A stretch of 64,000 bases of DNA from Talpa occidentalis. Taxonomy: Eukaryota; Chordata; Mammalia; Eulipotyphla; Talpidae. Positions within the stretch are counted from its first letter, which is position 1; each line of letters begins with the position of its first letter. The notes beneath the pieces were generated by a model that saw nothing but the letters and a program-made list of their open reading frames with translations, was not told the origin of the DNA and made no database searches. The position numbers and the translations under genes were made by a program. Where the stretch lies: positions 35,649,359-35,713,358 of the forward strand of contig NW_023603184.1 in assembly GCF_014898055.3 (NCBI RefSeq), written 5' to 3'. Below are positions 12,831 to 25,800 of this stretch, piece by piece.

Positions 12831-13744
12831 AAACTTACAATATATAGCTCTTTTCAGTTGCATATAGAAATTCACGTTTTTATTTCCCTGTAACTAAGTA
12901 CTTCATTCTGAACTGGAGGAGTGGGCATTCCAGGAAAAGGAGACCTTTGTTAATAATTCCAGAGCACAGATTTGTTTTCTAGTGAGGCCTAGACTTCATC
13001 ATCAGAGCAATGGAGTGTTAGAAAGGCAAAAGCAAAGGGAAAACTTTGATCAATTTTGCCTGTGCCCACAAATGCATACTAAAGTATAGGTACAAACACA
13101 TAAACACACAGAAGCACTTTCCACCTTGGAACCTGTGTCATCCAAAGTCATTCGAAAGTGGTGAGGGGGGAATTCCGGGGGATGAGCAGGATCGCAGCAG
13201 TTACTATCTGACCAACAATGCACTTTTATTTCTAGCTGAACTCTGTGGTAATGAGCTGAGAAAAAAATACCCAAAGATACCAGGATTCCAGCAAGCCCTA
13301 AATCATCATCTATTGTAGAAACAGTTCCCCTTCCTGTAACAGGAAGCACAGGTGAGTGGCCTGAAGCTCTGCAATAATGTCTATAACTGCAAAGTTAGAC
13401 TGACCAGGGCAAACACTTATTGACACCATTCTTAAATCCCCAAAGTATACTTCTGACTCTTGTAATGAAGTAGCAGCTGGGTAAACAGAGCTCAAATTCA
13501 AAATTTCCATGAAATAGAATTACTGCAGGTAAATGAAAAACTTAAGACCAGCGGGCTATACAGAACCATTTATTTCATACTTAGCTAAAATTCAAAGACC
13601 ATGTAATATTTAATCAAGTGCTATTTCTTTAAACAAAGCCAGAGTAACCCTGTTGAAAGAAAACTAATACATATTCTTAGTGTGAAAGGATACTGTGCAT
13701 AGAAAGATGAAAGCGTTAACAGTTTCCACTAAAACACCCCAAGT
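12831..13744. other. Unit A non-genic stretch
   Basis: Paired with 48403-49309. No exon or repeat was recognised. Confidence 0.6.
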
Positions 13745-14215
13745 TATTCAATCCTCGAAGGCAAGCGTCCAGTCAAACAGGATTGGCCCAAAGCAGGCCA
13801 CTGAAGCCCAAAGCTTGCCACCAGTCTAAGGCACCTTCTGGCAAGGAACCACAGAAAATAGTCATCAGGTGGCAAGCAAGTCTAGAAGAAAAATTGCAAA
13901 ATAAAGTACAAATCAAGGTAATGGCTGCCATTGTCGGTCTCCACCCCCCACCCTCTCCCAAGTATCTCTCCATGTCTCAGATTCCACGGGTCCTTCCGTG
14001 TCCCCCAAGTCCACGGTGTAAGTCCAAAGCTGAGAAGCGAGCAGGCCTCCTTCTTCACGTGTCTCTGCTCCACACGCTTCCTCCAGTCTCCCCTCTGGGG
14101 GTCTCCTCCCAGTTTTCTTCAGCTTCTCCTCCCCACTAGCTCTGCCTTTCATTAGGCGAGGCAGGGAACACAGAACCTCCATTTTTACAAAGATCACAAT
14201 CTGTAGCTATTTCAT
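13745..14215 (-). repeat. Older LTR related to LTR590
   Basis: Shares ggattggcccaaagcaggcc, the ccaccagtctaaggcacctt and the tctctgctccac segments with the LTR590 family but is more diverged. It is shared with 49310-49790. A fragment also occurs near 31000-31065. Confidence 0.7.
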
Positions 14216-14284
14216 TTCTCACAATGTGGGGCAGTTGTGGTTTTTTTGACCAACATTAGTTTAAGAAAATCAACAACAATAGCA

Positions 14285-14445
14285 AACCAGAGACACACTG
14301 GGCTGGGGCGGGGGTAAAGAGGAGGAAGTAGGATCAAAACAAGGGGGGTGGGAATTGTATGGGGACTATAACCAAGATGAAAATGCACACATTGTGCAAA
14401 AATGAAAAATGATGTAAAAAATGTATAAAATAAAAAATAAAAATG
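14285..14445 (+). repeat. L1 3'-end fragment
   Basis: The same terminal motif as the L1 at 14821 (accagagacac...ggggtgggaattgtatgggg) followed by an A-rich tail. It is shared with 49850-50010. Confidence 0.7.
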
Positions 14446-14532
14446 AAGGAAATTAACACAGCCTTTAAGTATTTATTCTAGGTTAAACTGCTGGTATGTG
14501 GAGTGACAAGACTTGAATTTAAACACTCTGTG

Positions 14533-14812
14533 TGCCTCCCTGGTGGCGCAGGCGGTTGAGTACCGCATTGTGAAGCTGTCCGCAAACTCTGCAGCGCGGG
14601 TTCAATCACGGCCCGCCAGTGAGAATCCCACATGGTGCAGCAGACCTCTCCTGTCTCACCCGCTTCTCCCCTCAGCAGTGTATTTCAGTCAATCTGCTTG
14701 TTCTGTTCCCCACTCTGTCTCTGGTGAATCCTCTCACCATCCCATGCATCTGGCCTGTACCCCAGTTCATGCATAAATAAATAAATCTTTAAAAAAAATT
14801 TAAAAAAAGAAA
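14533..14812 (+). repeat. tRNA-derived SINE
   Basis: Shared with 50098-50362. An L1 is inserted immediately after its tail in unit A only. Confidence 0.88.
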
Positions 14813-14820
14813 CACTTGGA

Positions 14821-15909
14821 AATACATAGAAGGAAATATAGGGGAAACAATACGTGATATGCACATCAAAGACATCTTTACAGACACATCACCCAAAGCA
14901 GTGATAGTGAAGGCAAAGATAAACAGCTGGGACTACATCAAATTAAAGAGCTTCTGCACAGCAAAAGAGACAATAACAAAAACAAAGAGAAACCCCACCA
15001 ACCGGGAGAACATTTTTGCACACAGCACTAATGATAAAGGACTGATCACAAAAATCTGCAAAGAGCTGATAAGACTCAACACAAACAAAGAAAATAATCC
15101 TGTCAAAAAATGGGCAGAGAGCTAAAAAGAAACTTCTCTGAAGAGGAAATGCAAATGGCCAACAGGCATATGAAAAAATGTTCAACATCACTTGTCATCA
15201 GGGAAATGCAAATCAAAACTACCATGAGATACCATCTTACACCAGTGAGAATGGCACATATTAAAAAAACTAGCAACAACAAATGTTGGCGAGGATGTGG
15301 AGAAAAAGGAACTCTCCTGCACTTTTGGTGGGAGTGCAAACTGGTCCAAACACTATGGAGAGCTGTGTGGAGATTTCTGGACCTACTAAACATAGAGCTT
15401 CCATATGATCCAGCAATTCTACTCCTAGGTATTTACCCAAAGGACACAGAAACATCAATTCCAAAGAGCACCTGCACCCCTATGTTTATAGCAGCACTAT
15501 TTACAATAGCTAAGCTTTGGAAAGAGCCCAAATGCCCAAAAATAGATGACTGGATCAAGAAGATGTGGTACATATACACCATGGAATATTACTCAGCAAT
15601 CAAAAAGATAAACACATGCAATTTGCAGCAACATGGATGGTGCTGGAAGGGATCATGCTCAGCGAAATAAGCCAGAAAGAAAAAGAAAAATACCGGATGG
15701 TCTCACTCATAGCAGGAATCTAGAAAACTTAAATAAGGGACCAGGAAAATGAATAACTATAAGAAAGTGAAAATCAAAATCAACAAACAACTATGAACCA
15801 GAGACACTCTATGGGTGGTGGGGGGCGGGGAGGAGAGGGATTGGGGTCAAAATAAGGGGATTACAATTGTATGGGGAATATAAAAATAAAATTTATTTAA
15901 AAAAAAAAG
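14821..15909 (+). mobile_element. 5'-truncated L1 (ORF2 C-terminal part and 3' end)
   Basis: It encodes the L1 ORF2 C-terminal region with [36 protein letters not shown] and [14 protein letters not shown], broken by one frame change near 15120, then a G-rich 3' UTR and A tail. It is absent from unit B, where the flank acactctgg directly follows the SINE. It lies antisense in the region downstream of the TRIM5 copy A stop. Confidence 0.92.
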
Positions 15910-16274
15910 ATACACTCTGGACACAACAGCCTCTCTTAGTACCTATCATTTATGATATTTACTACTTAACGCCTTCATTTTCTCAGTCAGTGGCAGAGAA
16001 AATGAGATCACAAACACTTGGCAGAGGGCAGGGGGCCTCATTTTTCCTTGGGAGAATAGAAATTGATAAATTAAGAGTCTCTCTTAATGTGCATGATATT
16101 TAGGAAAAATCTGACACAAGGTAAGTGATACAACCTGTTGGTAAATAAAGGATGTCAAATGCAAAAGAAAGGAGGCAGCAAGGAAAAGGTGGCAGAATGT
16201 TGGAAATAAGCTCAGTGCCTTAGATGCCCCCAAGGCAAAAGGCACTCCAGGGAAGTGCATGAGGATCAAGAAGC

Positions 16275-16870
16275 TCAAGGGCCTGGTTCACAAATAGTCA
16301 TGGGGAATGTACAATCCAGAGGATTCAAATACGGAAGAATACTCTTAGGAAAACAACACTTGGAGTATTCATAGATGAGTGATCCATGGTTTGTGACATT
16401 GTAAAAGGAGACAGTGCCCACCTCACAGTCTAGGAAAACCCCAACACGACTGGGAGGGACTGTCATGGAAAGAGACAAGATCTTCGGTTCCTGGGAGTTA
16501 GTGTCCTTATCAAAAGCACGATACTCTGATCGATTCTCTAACCCTATAGCCCATATGTTTCGTGCAGGCTGTAATCCAGCATAAAAATCTTGTTTAAAAG
16601 TGGACTCATGAACTCTCATATTAAACTTCAATGCACATGCTTTGTAATGGTTTTCCCCACACACCCCCAGGATCCAGGAACTTTTTTTGGATACATCTAC
16701 CTCCCAGTAATGTTTCCCATTTGTGAGAAGTGGTGATCCCACGACAGAATAATCATAATAGAAATTCCCATTTGTAACTGGATTGTTGTCACACAAATAT
16801 CTCAGTTCTCTCTTATTTGCAGAAATCGCAACACAGTGTCCATTGATGGCCCGATTCAAGGTGACATCAA
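16275..16870 (-). CDS. TRIM5: TRIM5 copy A last coding exon (B30.2/SPRY)
   Basis: This 596-bp coding part follows ctgcag| and ends in TGA at 16277-16275. It carries SPRY hallmarks: [37 protein letters not shown] and VTNHGS. Residue 449 is Cys where copy B and the family consensus have Tyr. Variable segments lie at about residues 308-337 (V1), 377-394 (V2) and 404-428 (V3), where most differences from copy B fall. In the family these loops contact retroviral capsid. Confidence 0.95.
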
Positions 16871-19800
16871 CTGCAGAAAAATTAAAGGTTTGGGTGAGGG
16901 ACAGGAAGTGTCCTTATACATGACATTGCGAGAAAAATCATGAGAATAACTTAGCAGGAAATGGAAAGTATTTTGGTTTTAGGGAGAAATAAGACACTGC
17001 AGAATCAGTCTGCATGTGTATTAGAATGAGAAACATGAGATTTAAAATATGAGCTCTATTAGAAATCAAATAATTCAGAAAGATGAAGTGAATAGAGTAG
17101 AGAAGTTTGATGACATGAAGATATCCTTACCCCAGTAGAATCGCACACTCGCCAGGTCTGAAATGATTAAAAATAAAATCTCAACTGGTAAATCTAAGCG
17201 AAGGACACAGCACTGAACTCTATTTCCTCTCCAGATTAAGGGAAATTCCTGGAACTATGGCAGGGAGTAAACCAGTAAATAAGGGTAGCACTGAGTCCTG
17301 GTCGATCCCCACTCAACAGGACATTTCCTCAGCCACGGTCTCCAGTGCCCCCAGCATCACTGTCCACACCTAAAAGCTGCGTTTCTTCCTCACTTGATCC
17401 CTGCCATTGCAACACCCTCCAGTCACCCAGCCGGCTGACCCCACCTCACCAGTAAGCCCTCGCAGCATCCCTCTCATATCCGGAGCTTGGTACACACGTC
17501 TTGCTTGTTCGGGAAAAGTTTTGGGCTCCTTCAGAGTGAAATGCCAACACCTAGAATGAGAAACAGATCCCTACTATTGTCCTGTCGAAACTACTGACTT
17601 CTTATCTCTTCACTCCAAGCAATGCACTTGAACTCTACCTGGAAACTATGAGAAAAAAAGAGTAAATGCTGACCTCAGAGTCAGAAAAAAATGGGCTGAT
17701 GTCTACCTCTGTGTGACTCTGGGAAGGTCTCGACTTCTCAAGAGCAGATTCTTCCTTTCAAAGTTAAATCATTAATATCTATCCCTCTACTTGCTAAAAA
17801 CCATATGAAATTATGTGTAATAACAGATTTGACAAACTAAAATTTATTACCTTAAAAAAAAATGAATGTGTGGAAAAGTCACCACATGCATTTGGGATCC
17901 AGAGAGAAAAACAGAAAGGAAGGCTCCAGAACCTGGCTCCTGGGTGTCTGAGCTACATCAAGTTTGGGAACACTCCCTGGAGACAACCAAGATTTCAAAC
18001 TCTACTCCCCACTAGCGAGGCCCTCAGAGTAACATTTAAGACTCAGGCTCTCTGAGAATAATTGCAGACACTTGGAAAAGAATACATGATGATCTCCAGC
18101 CGAACAGTGGTCTGGATTTTATGTGTTCAGAAAGAGGTCGATGCTGCCGGGTAGGTATGAAATTAAATTTAGATGCTGCCTCTTGATACTTGGGGCCAGA
18201 GTGTGTGAGGAGATGAATCACTTTTTTACAGCAGGGCCCAAATATCCCACGAGATAGTCGATGAACTATAGAGATAAAGGTATTGTTGCTAATTCTGGGT
18301 GGATGGCAGAAAAAGAAGATCTGGGCTGCCCCCTATAAAAGTCAGGCACCTATGATGTGCAAGAACCCTAGATATAAGCACACAGAGTAAATAAAATTTA
18401 TGAGGTTACAGGGCGTCCCCAGTGGCGCGGCGGTTGAGCGCTGGGTTGCGGGGCTGCCCGCAGCCTCTGCAGCACCAGTTTGATCCCCGGCTACCGGGTA
18501 AGGGTCCCACATGGCATGTAGACCTCTACTGCTGCCCGCTGCTCCCCTCAGCAGTGTACTTCCTCAGTCTGCCTGTTCTGCTCCCCGCTCTGCTCTGGTG
18601 AATTCTCTCACCCTCCCGCGCTTCTGACTCTACAAATTGCTTGTATAAATAAATAGATAAATCTGTAAAAAAAAAAAAAAAAAAAAAGGAAGCTTTTATC
18701 CTTTAAAAAAAAATTTATGAGGTTACAGAGGTCTGATAACTCAAAGCCTTGATTTTTTTTACTTATCAATTTTTTTCTTATATCCATGGTTATAGTAGTT
18801 CCCATGGTTCTCCTACCATGAATAGATCCATTCATCTATTTTGGGGTATTTGGGTTGTTTCCATTCTTGGCTGCTGTAAATAGTGCTGCAATAAACATAG
18901 GAGTCAGTTTTCCTTTCAAATTAGTGTTTTTGTGTTCTTTGGGTAGTGGGATCCTAGTAGTGGGATCACTGGATCAGATGGAAATAAGGTTTTAGTGTTA
19001 TCAGGAAGCTCCACGAAGCTTTCCATAGTGGCTGGACCAGTTTACAATCCCCCCAGCAGTGTAAGAGTGTTCCTTTATTTCCACATCCTGTCCGGCATTT
19101 GTTGTTTCCCTTATTTTTTTTTTTTTTTTGGTGCGGGCCAGTCACACTAGAGTGAGATGGTATCTCATTGCGGTTTTGATTTGGATTTCCCTAGTAACTA
19201 GCGATGTTGAACATTTTTTCATGTGCCTATTGGCCATTTGTCAAATGCTTTATCTTTAAAGCTACTACTGACCCACACTTGTCAGCTTCCTACCATCCCC
19301 ATTCCTTTCCATAGTATCTGATCCATTTTCAACTCATTTTTTATAAACAGGAATTTAAGACAAATGTATACCCATATTTCTCTGCCCACAATGATACTTC
19401 ATAGTTAGTGAACACGAGGTTACTCTAAAAATCATTAGGCATCTCTCCACAGCACAAAAAAACCATCGCTGGCCTCCCACACATACCTTTGTATGATGTC
19501 AGTCACATCCTAGGAGAAAAAGAAAAAATAAATTAATTATTTTTTAAAAAATCATGTGTCAAGAAGTAATAGGTTCTCTCCACTTATAAGGCCTCATCAC
19601 ATCTCCTTTGCCCCTTGATTAGGTGGGGTAGAGTTGGTACCATTGTCAGAGACAAATGCAAAGACAAGACCTAGGCCAGACATTCCAGAACTCATGTGAT
19701 GCTGTCAGGTTTCCCAAGAGGTAGAAACAGTTTTGACTCTTGTGGAAGTCAAGCATGTATCTGGAGATGAGACATACTTGTAAGGAAAAGTAGAAACCCA

Positions 19801-22800
19801 TGATTTTATTCCCTAAATGCAGACTCCCTCTGAGATGACTTAATAATTAATAGTCTTTTGTGTATTCAGCAGAAATGGAATGTATGTGCTACTATTGTCA
19901 AGCATTATGCTAGGCTTAGGGGAATTTAGAAAATTGTAATACTCGGGCCTCCCCGGTGGCGCAGCGGTTGAGCACTGGGTTGCGAAGCTGCCCACGGCCT
20001 GTACGGCGCCGGTTCGATCCCCGGCTGCTCCCCGGCCACCGGAGGAGGGTCCCACATGGTGCGCAGACCTCTCCTGCTGCCCGCTGCTCCCCTCAGCAGT
20101 GTACTTCGGTCCTTCTGCCTGCTCTGCTCCCTGCTCTGGCTCTGGTGAATTCTCTCACCCTCCCGCGCTTCTGACTGTACCCAGTGCATGTATAAACAAA
20201 ACAAACAAACAAACAAACAAACAAATAAATAAAACATGCCTCTATTTAAAAAAAAAAAGAAAATTGTAATACTCTTCAAGAAGTTTGCATGACATTTTAT
20301 GAGGTGCACACAGACATCATTAATGTAGGTGCTTTTCCTGTCTCTCTCTCCTCACATTAAACTCTTTCTATAAGTGACTTCATCCAGTCCCTTGAATTTT
20401 ACACACACATATGTGCAGCTGATTGACTATTGTTACTCAATTTTTTCTCTAAACTGCATATTCATATATTCATTAGAAAAGTAACAGAAACCAGTAGCTT
20501 AGAATGTCTCATCTGTAACTTCACCAAGTTGTTAAATCAATGCAGTTTAAGAAAAAAAAAAAAGGACACACAAACACACACACACACATTCCAAGGGTAA
20601 ACAGGAAAAAAAATTGCAAAAACAGTTGAAAATAAGTTGGATTGAATGAAAAGCAAAACAAAACAATAATAATATATGGAATACAGTTAAAGCAATACAT
20701 TTATATTATTAAACACTAAACCAGAAAAGATGTTTTCTGAATTTCCATTTTAAGAAACTAGAAAAGGAACAGTAAGCTAACCACGTACAACACACACCCA
20801 CTAAATATGTAGAGAACAGAAACAAATGATTAACCTAAAAGAAATTAATGAAATATAAAAGTTTATTCTATAAAAATATCAATAAAATCGACGAGACATA
20901 AACTAAGAAAAAAGGTGAAAAGCAAATCACTACAATTAAAAATAAAACAGGGGGCCTCCCCGGTGGCCTCCCCGGTGGCGCAGTGGTTGAGCGCTGGGTT
21001 GCAAAGCTGCCTGCAGCCTCTGCAGCGCAGGTTCGATCCCCGGCCGCTCCCCGGCCACAGGAGGAGGGTCCCACATGGCACGCAGACCTCTCCTGGCGCC
21101 CGCTGCTCCCCTCAGCAGTGTACTTCGGTCCTTCTGCCTGCTCTGCTCCCCACTCTGGCTCTGGTGAATTCTCTCACCCTCCCGTGCTTCTGACTGTACC
21201 CAGTGCTTGTATAAATAAATAAATAAATACAAGAAAGAAAGAGAGAGAGAGAAAGAAAACAGGGTGGAAGAGAGCCCAGCACTCTAGTGATTATTTTTTT
21301 TAATTATGGGGACTGCAGAGAAATTCAATCTGCAAGTTCTCTCTCTCCCTCCTTCTGTCCTTCTCATATTATCCTTTAAACGTCTTTATTTATTTTTGCA
21401 CAATACAGGATCTCTCTCCTCAGGTGTGGTCACCTTAGTTTTCCAACCACCGAAGTGCCCACAGCCTTCCCCACTCCCCTCATGGGGATACCTCCCCCAG
21501 CCCTTCTCTACCCTGACCACCAACCCCAACACCCCCCCACTCCACACACACACACTCAAGGTCTTGGAAGGACTGCAGTGACTTTCTGAAGGAACACAGC
21601 CAAGGCAACCTAGGAGAGCTTCAGAGTCCTGCACCTCAGGTGCCACCAGGAGAGAACCCAGGAGAGAAACTGGGCCTTGACATACTCTTTAAATATGCAG
21701 GAGGGGTGCCAGTCCTGCTTCTGGAGGGTCTACCCCTTTTTTTTGAGGGGGGATGTCCTACTTCAGATTGCTACTTTTGTTACTTCGACACTTTTGCTCC
21801 TTAGAGGGCTTTTAGCTGCCTCCCTCCTACACCTGCTGTTCTCTTTTGCCTTCCAGCACTTTGGCAAACCAATTAAAACCTTTTCAGCAAAACTTGTTTG
21901 CTTTGCCTTTATGGACCAGGTAACAAGAACCCCTAGAATAGACAACGTGAGGCCTCCCCTGTGGCTCAGCAGTTGAGCGCTGGGTTGCAAAGCTGCCCGC
22001 AGCCTCTGCAGTGCTGGTTCGATCCCCAAATGCCGATGAGGGTCCCAAATGGCGCGCAGGCCTCTTCTGCGGCCCCCTGCTCCCCTCAGCAGTATATTTT
22101 TTCATCAGTCTGCCTGTTCTGTTCCCCGCTCTGGCTCTGGCGAATTCTCTCACCCTCCCGCGCTTCTGACTGGACCTAGCGCGTGTATGAATAAATAAAT
22201 AAATCTTTTTTTTTTAAAAAGCCAAATAGAATAGACAACATGGGTTATTTCTCTTTTCAGTTTGGAGTCCCCGTGAAGCACCTTGGTTTTCCTTGGTATC
22301 AAAGGGACATTACAGTGAATATTGTAGGAATTGAAGGGATGATAAAGAATTAACATGAGTATCTTTGCATCTACAAAGCACACAACTTAGACAAACTCCT
22401 ATGAAGACATACATTGCCAAAAACGACACAAAAATTATTTAAAAAATTAAACAAGTAAATTATATATATTTTGTTACATACATATATAATTATATACACA
22501 CATATATGTACCCTTTCACACAAAAAGGGCCAGAATAAGACATCATTTGTGAATTCCACTGAGTAATTAAAAATAAATACCAGGCCTTCAATAATTCTTC
22601 TCAGAAAATAGAGAAACAAGGGGGAAAATCTCTACTCATTCCATGAGGGGGAAAAAATGCTTGTTAAGACTCTGAAGTGCATTTGTTCACCTGGACTTAG
22701 CTTCACTCGATTTAACTAATGAATGGGTAACACTAGCACCTAATAACAGGGATATCAAATAAACCTGAATAAAATGCATCTTCATTCCAAGCTCACACAA

Positions 22801-25800
22801 TTGCATTATACTTGACACATTAATAAAAATGAGGTTTTCCCCTTGTTATTTATGCATTCACTTATTCCTATAAATGTAAGAAGCACACTGCAGAGCAGAA
22901 GCACCTTAGGGTCACACCAGAGAGAGCACAGCAATACAGAAGGGGAGGGAAATCTGCCCACATGGTTCTCATGTGTCAGATGCTGGGGCTTCTTTTGAGA
23001 TCTTACTGTAACAGGGTGGTCCCCAGGAAAGAGGGAGGTTCCAAGTTCCCTGCCCCACCCAAAGGAGGGTGGAGCTAAAGAGAAGAGAAGGAAGGAAGCA
23101 GGATGGAGCCCCAAGGAGCCCTGGAGGAGGCACATGGAGCAGAGAGACACGTGAGGAAACTGCACTTGCCTTTTGGTCGTGGACTGGGTGACACTGATGT
23201 GGGTGAGACCCGTGGGGAGATGACAATGGAGCTTTTACCGTGATTTTGGTTTTGTTCTTTTCCTTCCAGACTTGTTTGGTGGTTTGATCCTTTTCTGTGG
23301 GTCCCCACTGAAAGGTGCTTTGGACTTGTGCCAGGCTTTGGGGCCTTGCTCTGGGCCAATCCGTATTGGGGGGACTTCTACTCACCAGGGGATGGGCAAC
23401 TGAGGGTGCTTGATTTGAAAATGATATTCTTTGCCTTTTCTGTATTGTTTCCTAATTGTATTAAAGTTCCTTTTCATTAGTCTCATATGTTTTGTGTTGA
23501 TGCGGTGGATGGCAGAACCTATTTAGAGCAGGCAGGTTCGCGGGATCTGGGCTGCCCCTCTCCCTGCCCTGTGACATTACCTGCAGCATGTCTATGTCTG
23601 ACGCTTCCAATCGATGTTCCAGATCTGAGATGAGATCTTCTATCAACTGGTTCTGCTGAACGAGCTCACTCTCATCCTCTGCCAATTTATGGAGAATGAC
23701 TTCTTCCTCCTTATTCAGTTTTTGCAGCTCCATCTGCTCCGCCGAGTCCATGAGACCTCTCAGTTTTGCAAACTTTGCCTGGACACTTTGTCTCTCACTT
23801 TGTATTTGACTCTTAGGACAGAGAAAAGAGAGAGAAGTAGAACTCAACCCATCAGGCAGAGACTAGGAACGAGAACCAGCACCACTGTAAATGGAAAGTT
23901 CTCACAGCAAAGTGAGACAGAGCAAGAGAACAATTCTTAAAGAGGCTCTTCACCTACTACTTCCCCTCTATTATATTCCAAAGTAATTCCCTCAAGTCTG
24001 CAGCACTGAGTCCAACCCTGAGCCAAAACAGAGCAACTGGCTAGTCTCCATGTTCACACAGCTGGACTACTCCTGATCGCACCACTCACCCTCTGCCCAA
24101 GTGGCACACTGGCCCAGAACCAGGAGCCATGGCCAAATGGCATCCCCCAGAAGAGTCAAAGACTCAAACGCATGATGGGTTGGAACAGAGAATGCACTGC
24201 CGTCCTGGCCAGTGTCCCTCCATATGAACCTTCCCTCCAAAGACCCATTCACCTGTGCCAGGTTCACTTTTCAATCCCCTCCTCCATCAGGGAAATGATG
24301 AAGAAAAGTATAATAAATGACTGTGGGATTGTTAATGATCCAATAACAAAAAGGTAGGAATTTCCTCGTGTTATCACCCAAATTCTACCAGATTTCTGTC
24401 TAAATCCCTCAGAAAGAACCTCCTCCTACCTTCCAGGAAATTCTCCTTTTTGTGACTTGAGCTTCCAAATGTCCAGCTTTCTGCAGCTTTTCCCTCATCT
24501 GGTCAAGGGCGCCCTCGAGCTTCTCCTGTGAGAGGGGAATCAAGCCAGAGTCAAGCAATGGGCTTTTCTCAACATCTGAATACAGGTCATGGAGGAAGTA
24601 ATCAGATGATCTCTAAACATAAGAGTCACAGAAACTGAAAATATCATGAGAACCTTCGACTTAGAAGAAAATCTTAAGTGTGAACGTATTAAGAACTAGT
24701 GCGCTTATGGTGACCAAAGCAAGGAAAGTTACTTTGAGCTGGTCAACCACAGGTGTAACTTGGAAACCACGCCAAACTGTAACAGGGCAGCTCCGATACA
24801 AAACGGGGTGCCTGACTGTGGGTCCTCACCCGTGCGCTTAAAAGGACTTGTCAATACTCTACTGCAGGCACACGCGAAAGGTTAATTAAAGGTTTATTTA
24901 CAAGGGAAGGGGAAATGAGGAAATGTACAGCTCAGGGTAAAAATGGGAGACAAAGTTTTAAATGCGTCCTACCCAATCCGCCGATCTGGAATCCCAAAGG
25001 GCACTCTGCGAGCTGGCCGCGAGCCAGGAGCCCTGAAGCCAGGAGGCGAGCGAGATAGCGAGCCCCCCCAAGGCCCACGTGTCTGGTTTTTATACTCAAC
25101 CTGGCTGCTTAACTCCACCCTCAGGTCCCAGCAACCTTCCCTTTGGTGGTGACGGGATTTGTCTTTCTCAATGTCCTGATGGCTTTAGTCTGGAGTGGGG
25201 GTGGCGTCCACAAAACCTGCATGGAATTAGCTCAGGACATCCTTTCCCCCTAACAAACCTACGACTTAAGAGAAAATCTGAAGTGGGAACGTATTCAGTC
25301 TCAGGCAGAAGTCTGAGCGTAGTCACCATCCCTTCTCCAAGACAGGATGATTCTATTTGTCCTAGAGGAGAAATTTGGTCCTGCAGCAAAGAAACAACAT
25401 CTCAATCTACCCAGTCTCTCAGTTACACTTCATGTGCAAAGGGAATGGTGGATTTTCATGGGCACTAGCCCCTCCTCCCCATTTAACACATGGTTCAAAA
25501 ACATCCACTTCTCACTATAAAGAGGTCTCTTGCAATCAGGCTGGAGGCACAGAAATGTCCTCTACCTTGAAAGGTGAGCCAAGTGTTTCTCTTCCCCCAG
25601 CTTTTTCCAAACTGGAAAATTTCAATTTGTGTCCTCTTATTAGGTAAAACTAACGTAAATCAAAATTTCGTGAGCGTCATGAGGAAGTGTTATGTTAAAG
25701 AGATGACCTAGACTTAGCAACATCTCTAGAAATAAACTATTTTTTTAAGATTTTATTTATTTATTTATGCACAGAAGTACTGGGGTGTAGGCCAGAGTTG

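Noticed and set aside
14460..14480. AATAAA on the minus strand (gtatttattctagg) as TRIM5 copy A poly(A) signal, with a match near 50040
   Set aside because: Conserved in both units but about 1.8 kb (A) and 0.7 kb (B) from the stop; no cleavage evidence, so not annotated.
15110..15670. 186-codon ORF on plus strand
   Set aside because: L1 ORF2 C terminus in a truncated element, not a host gene.
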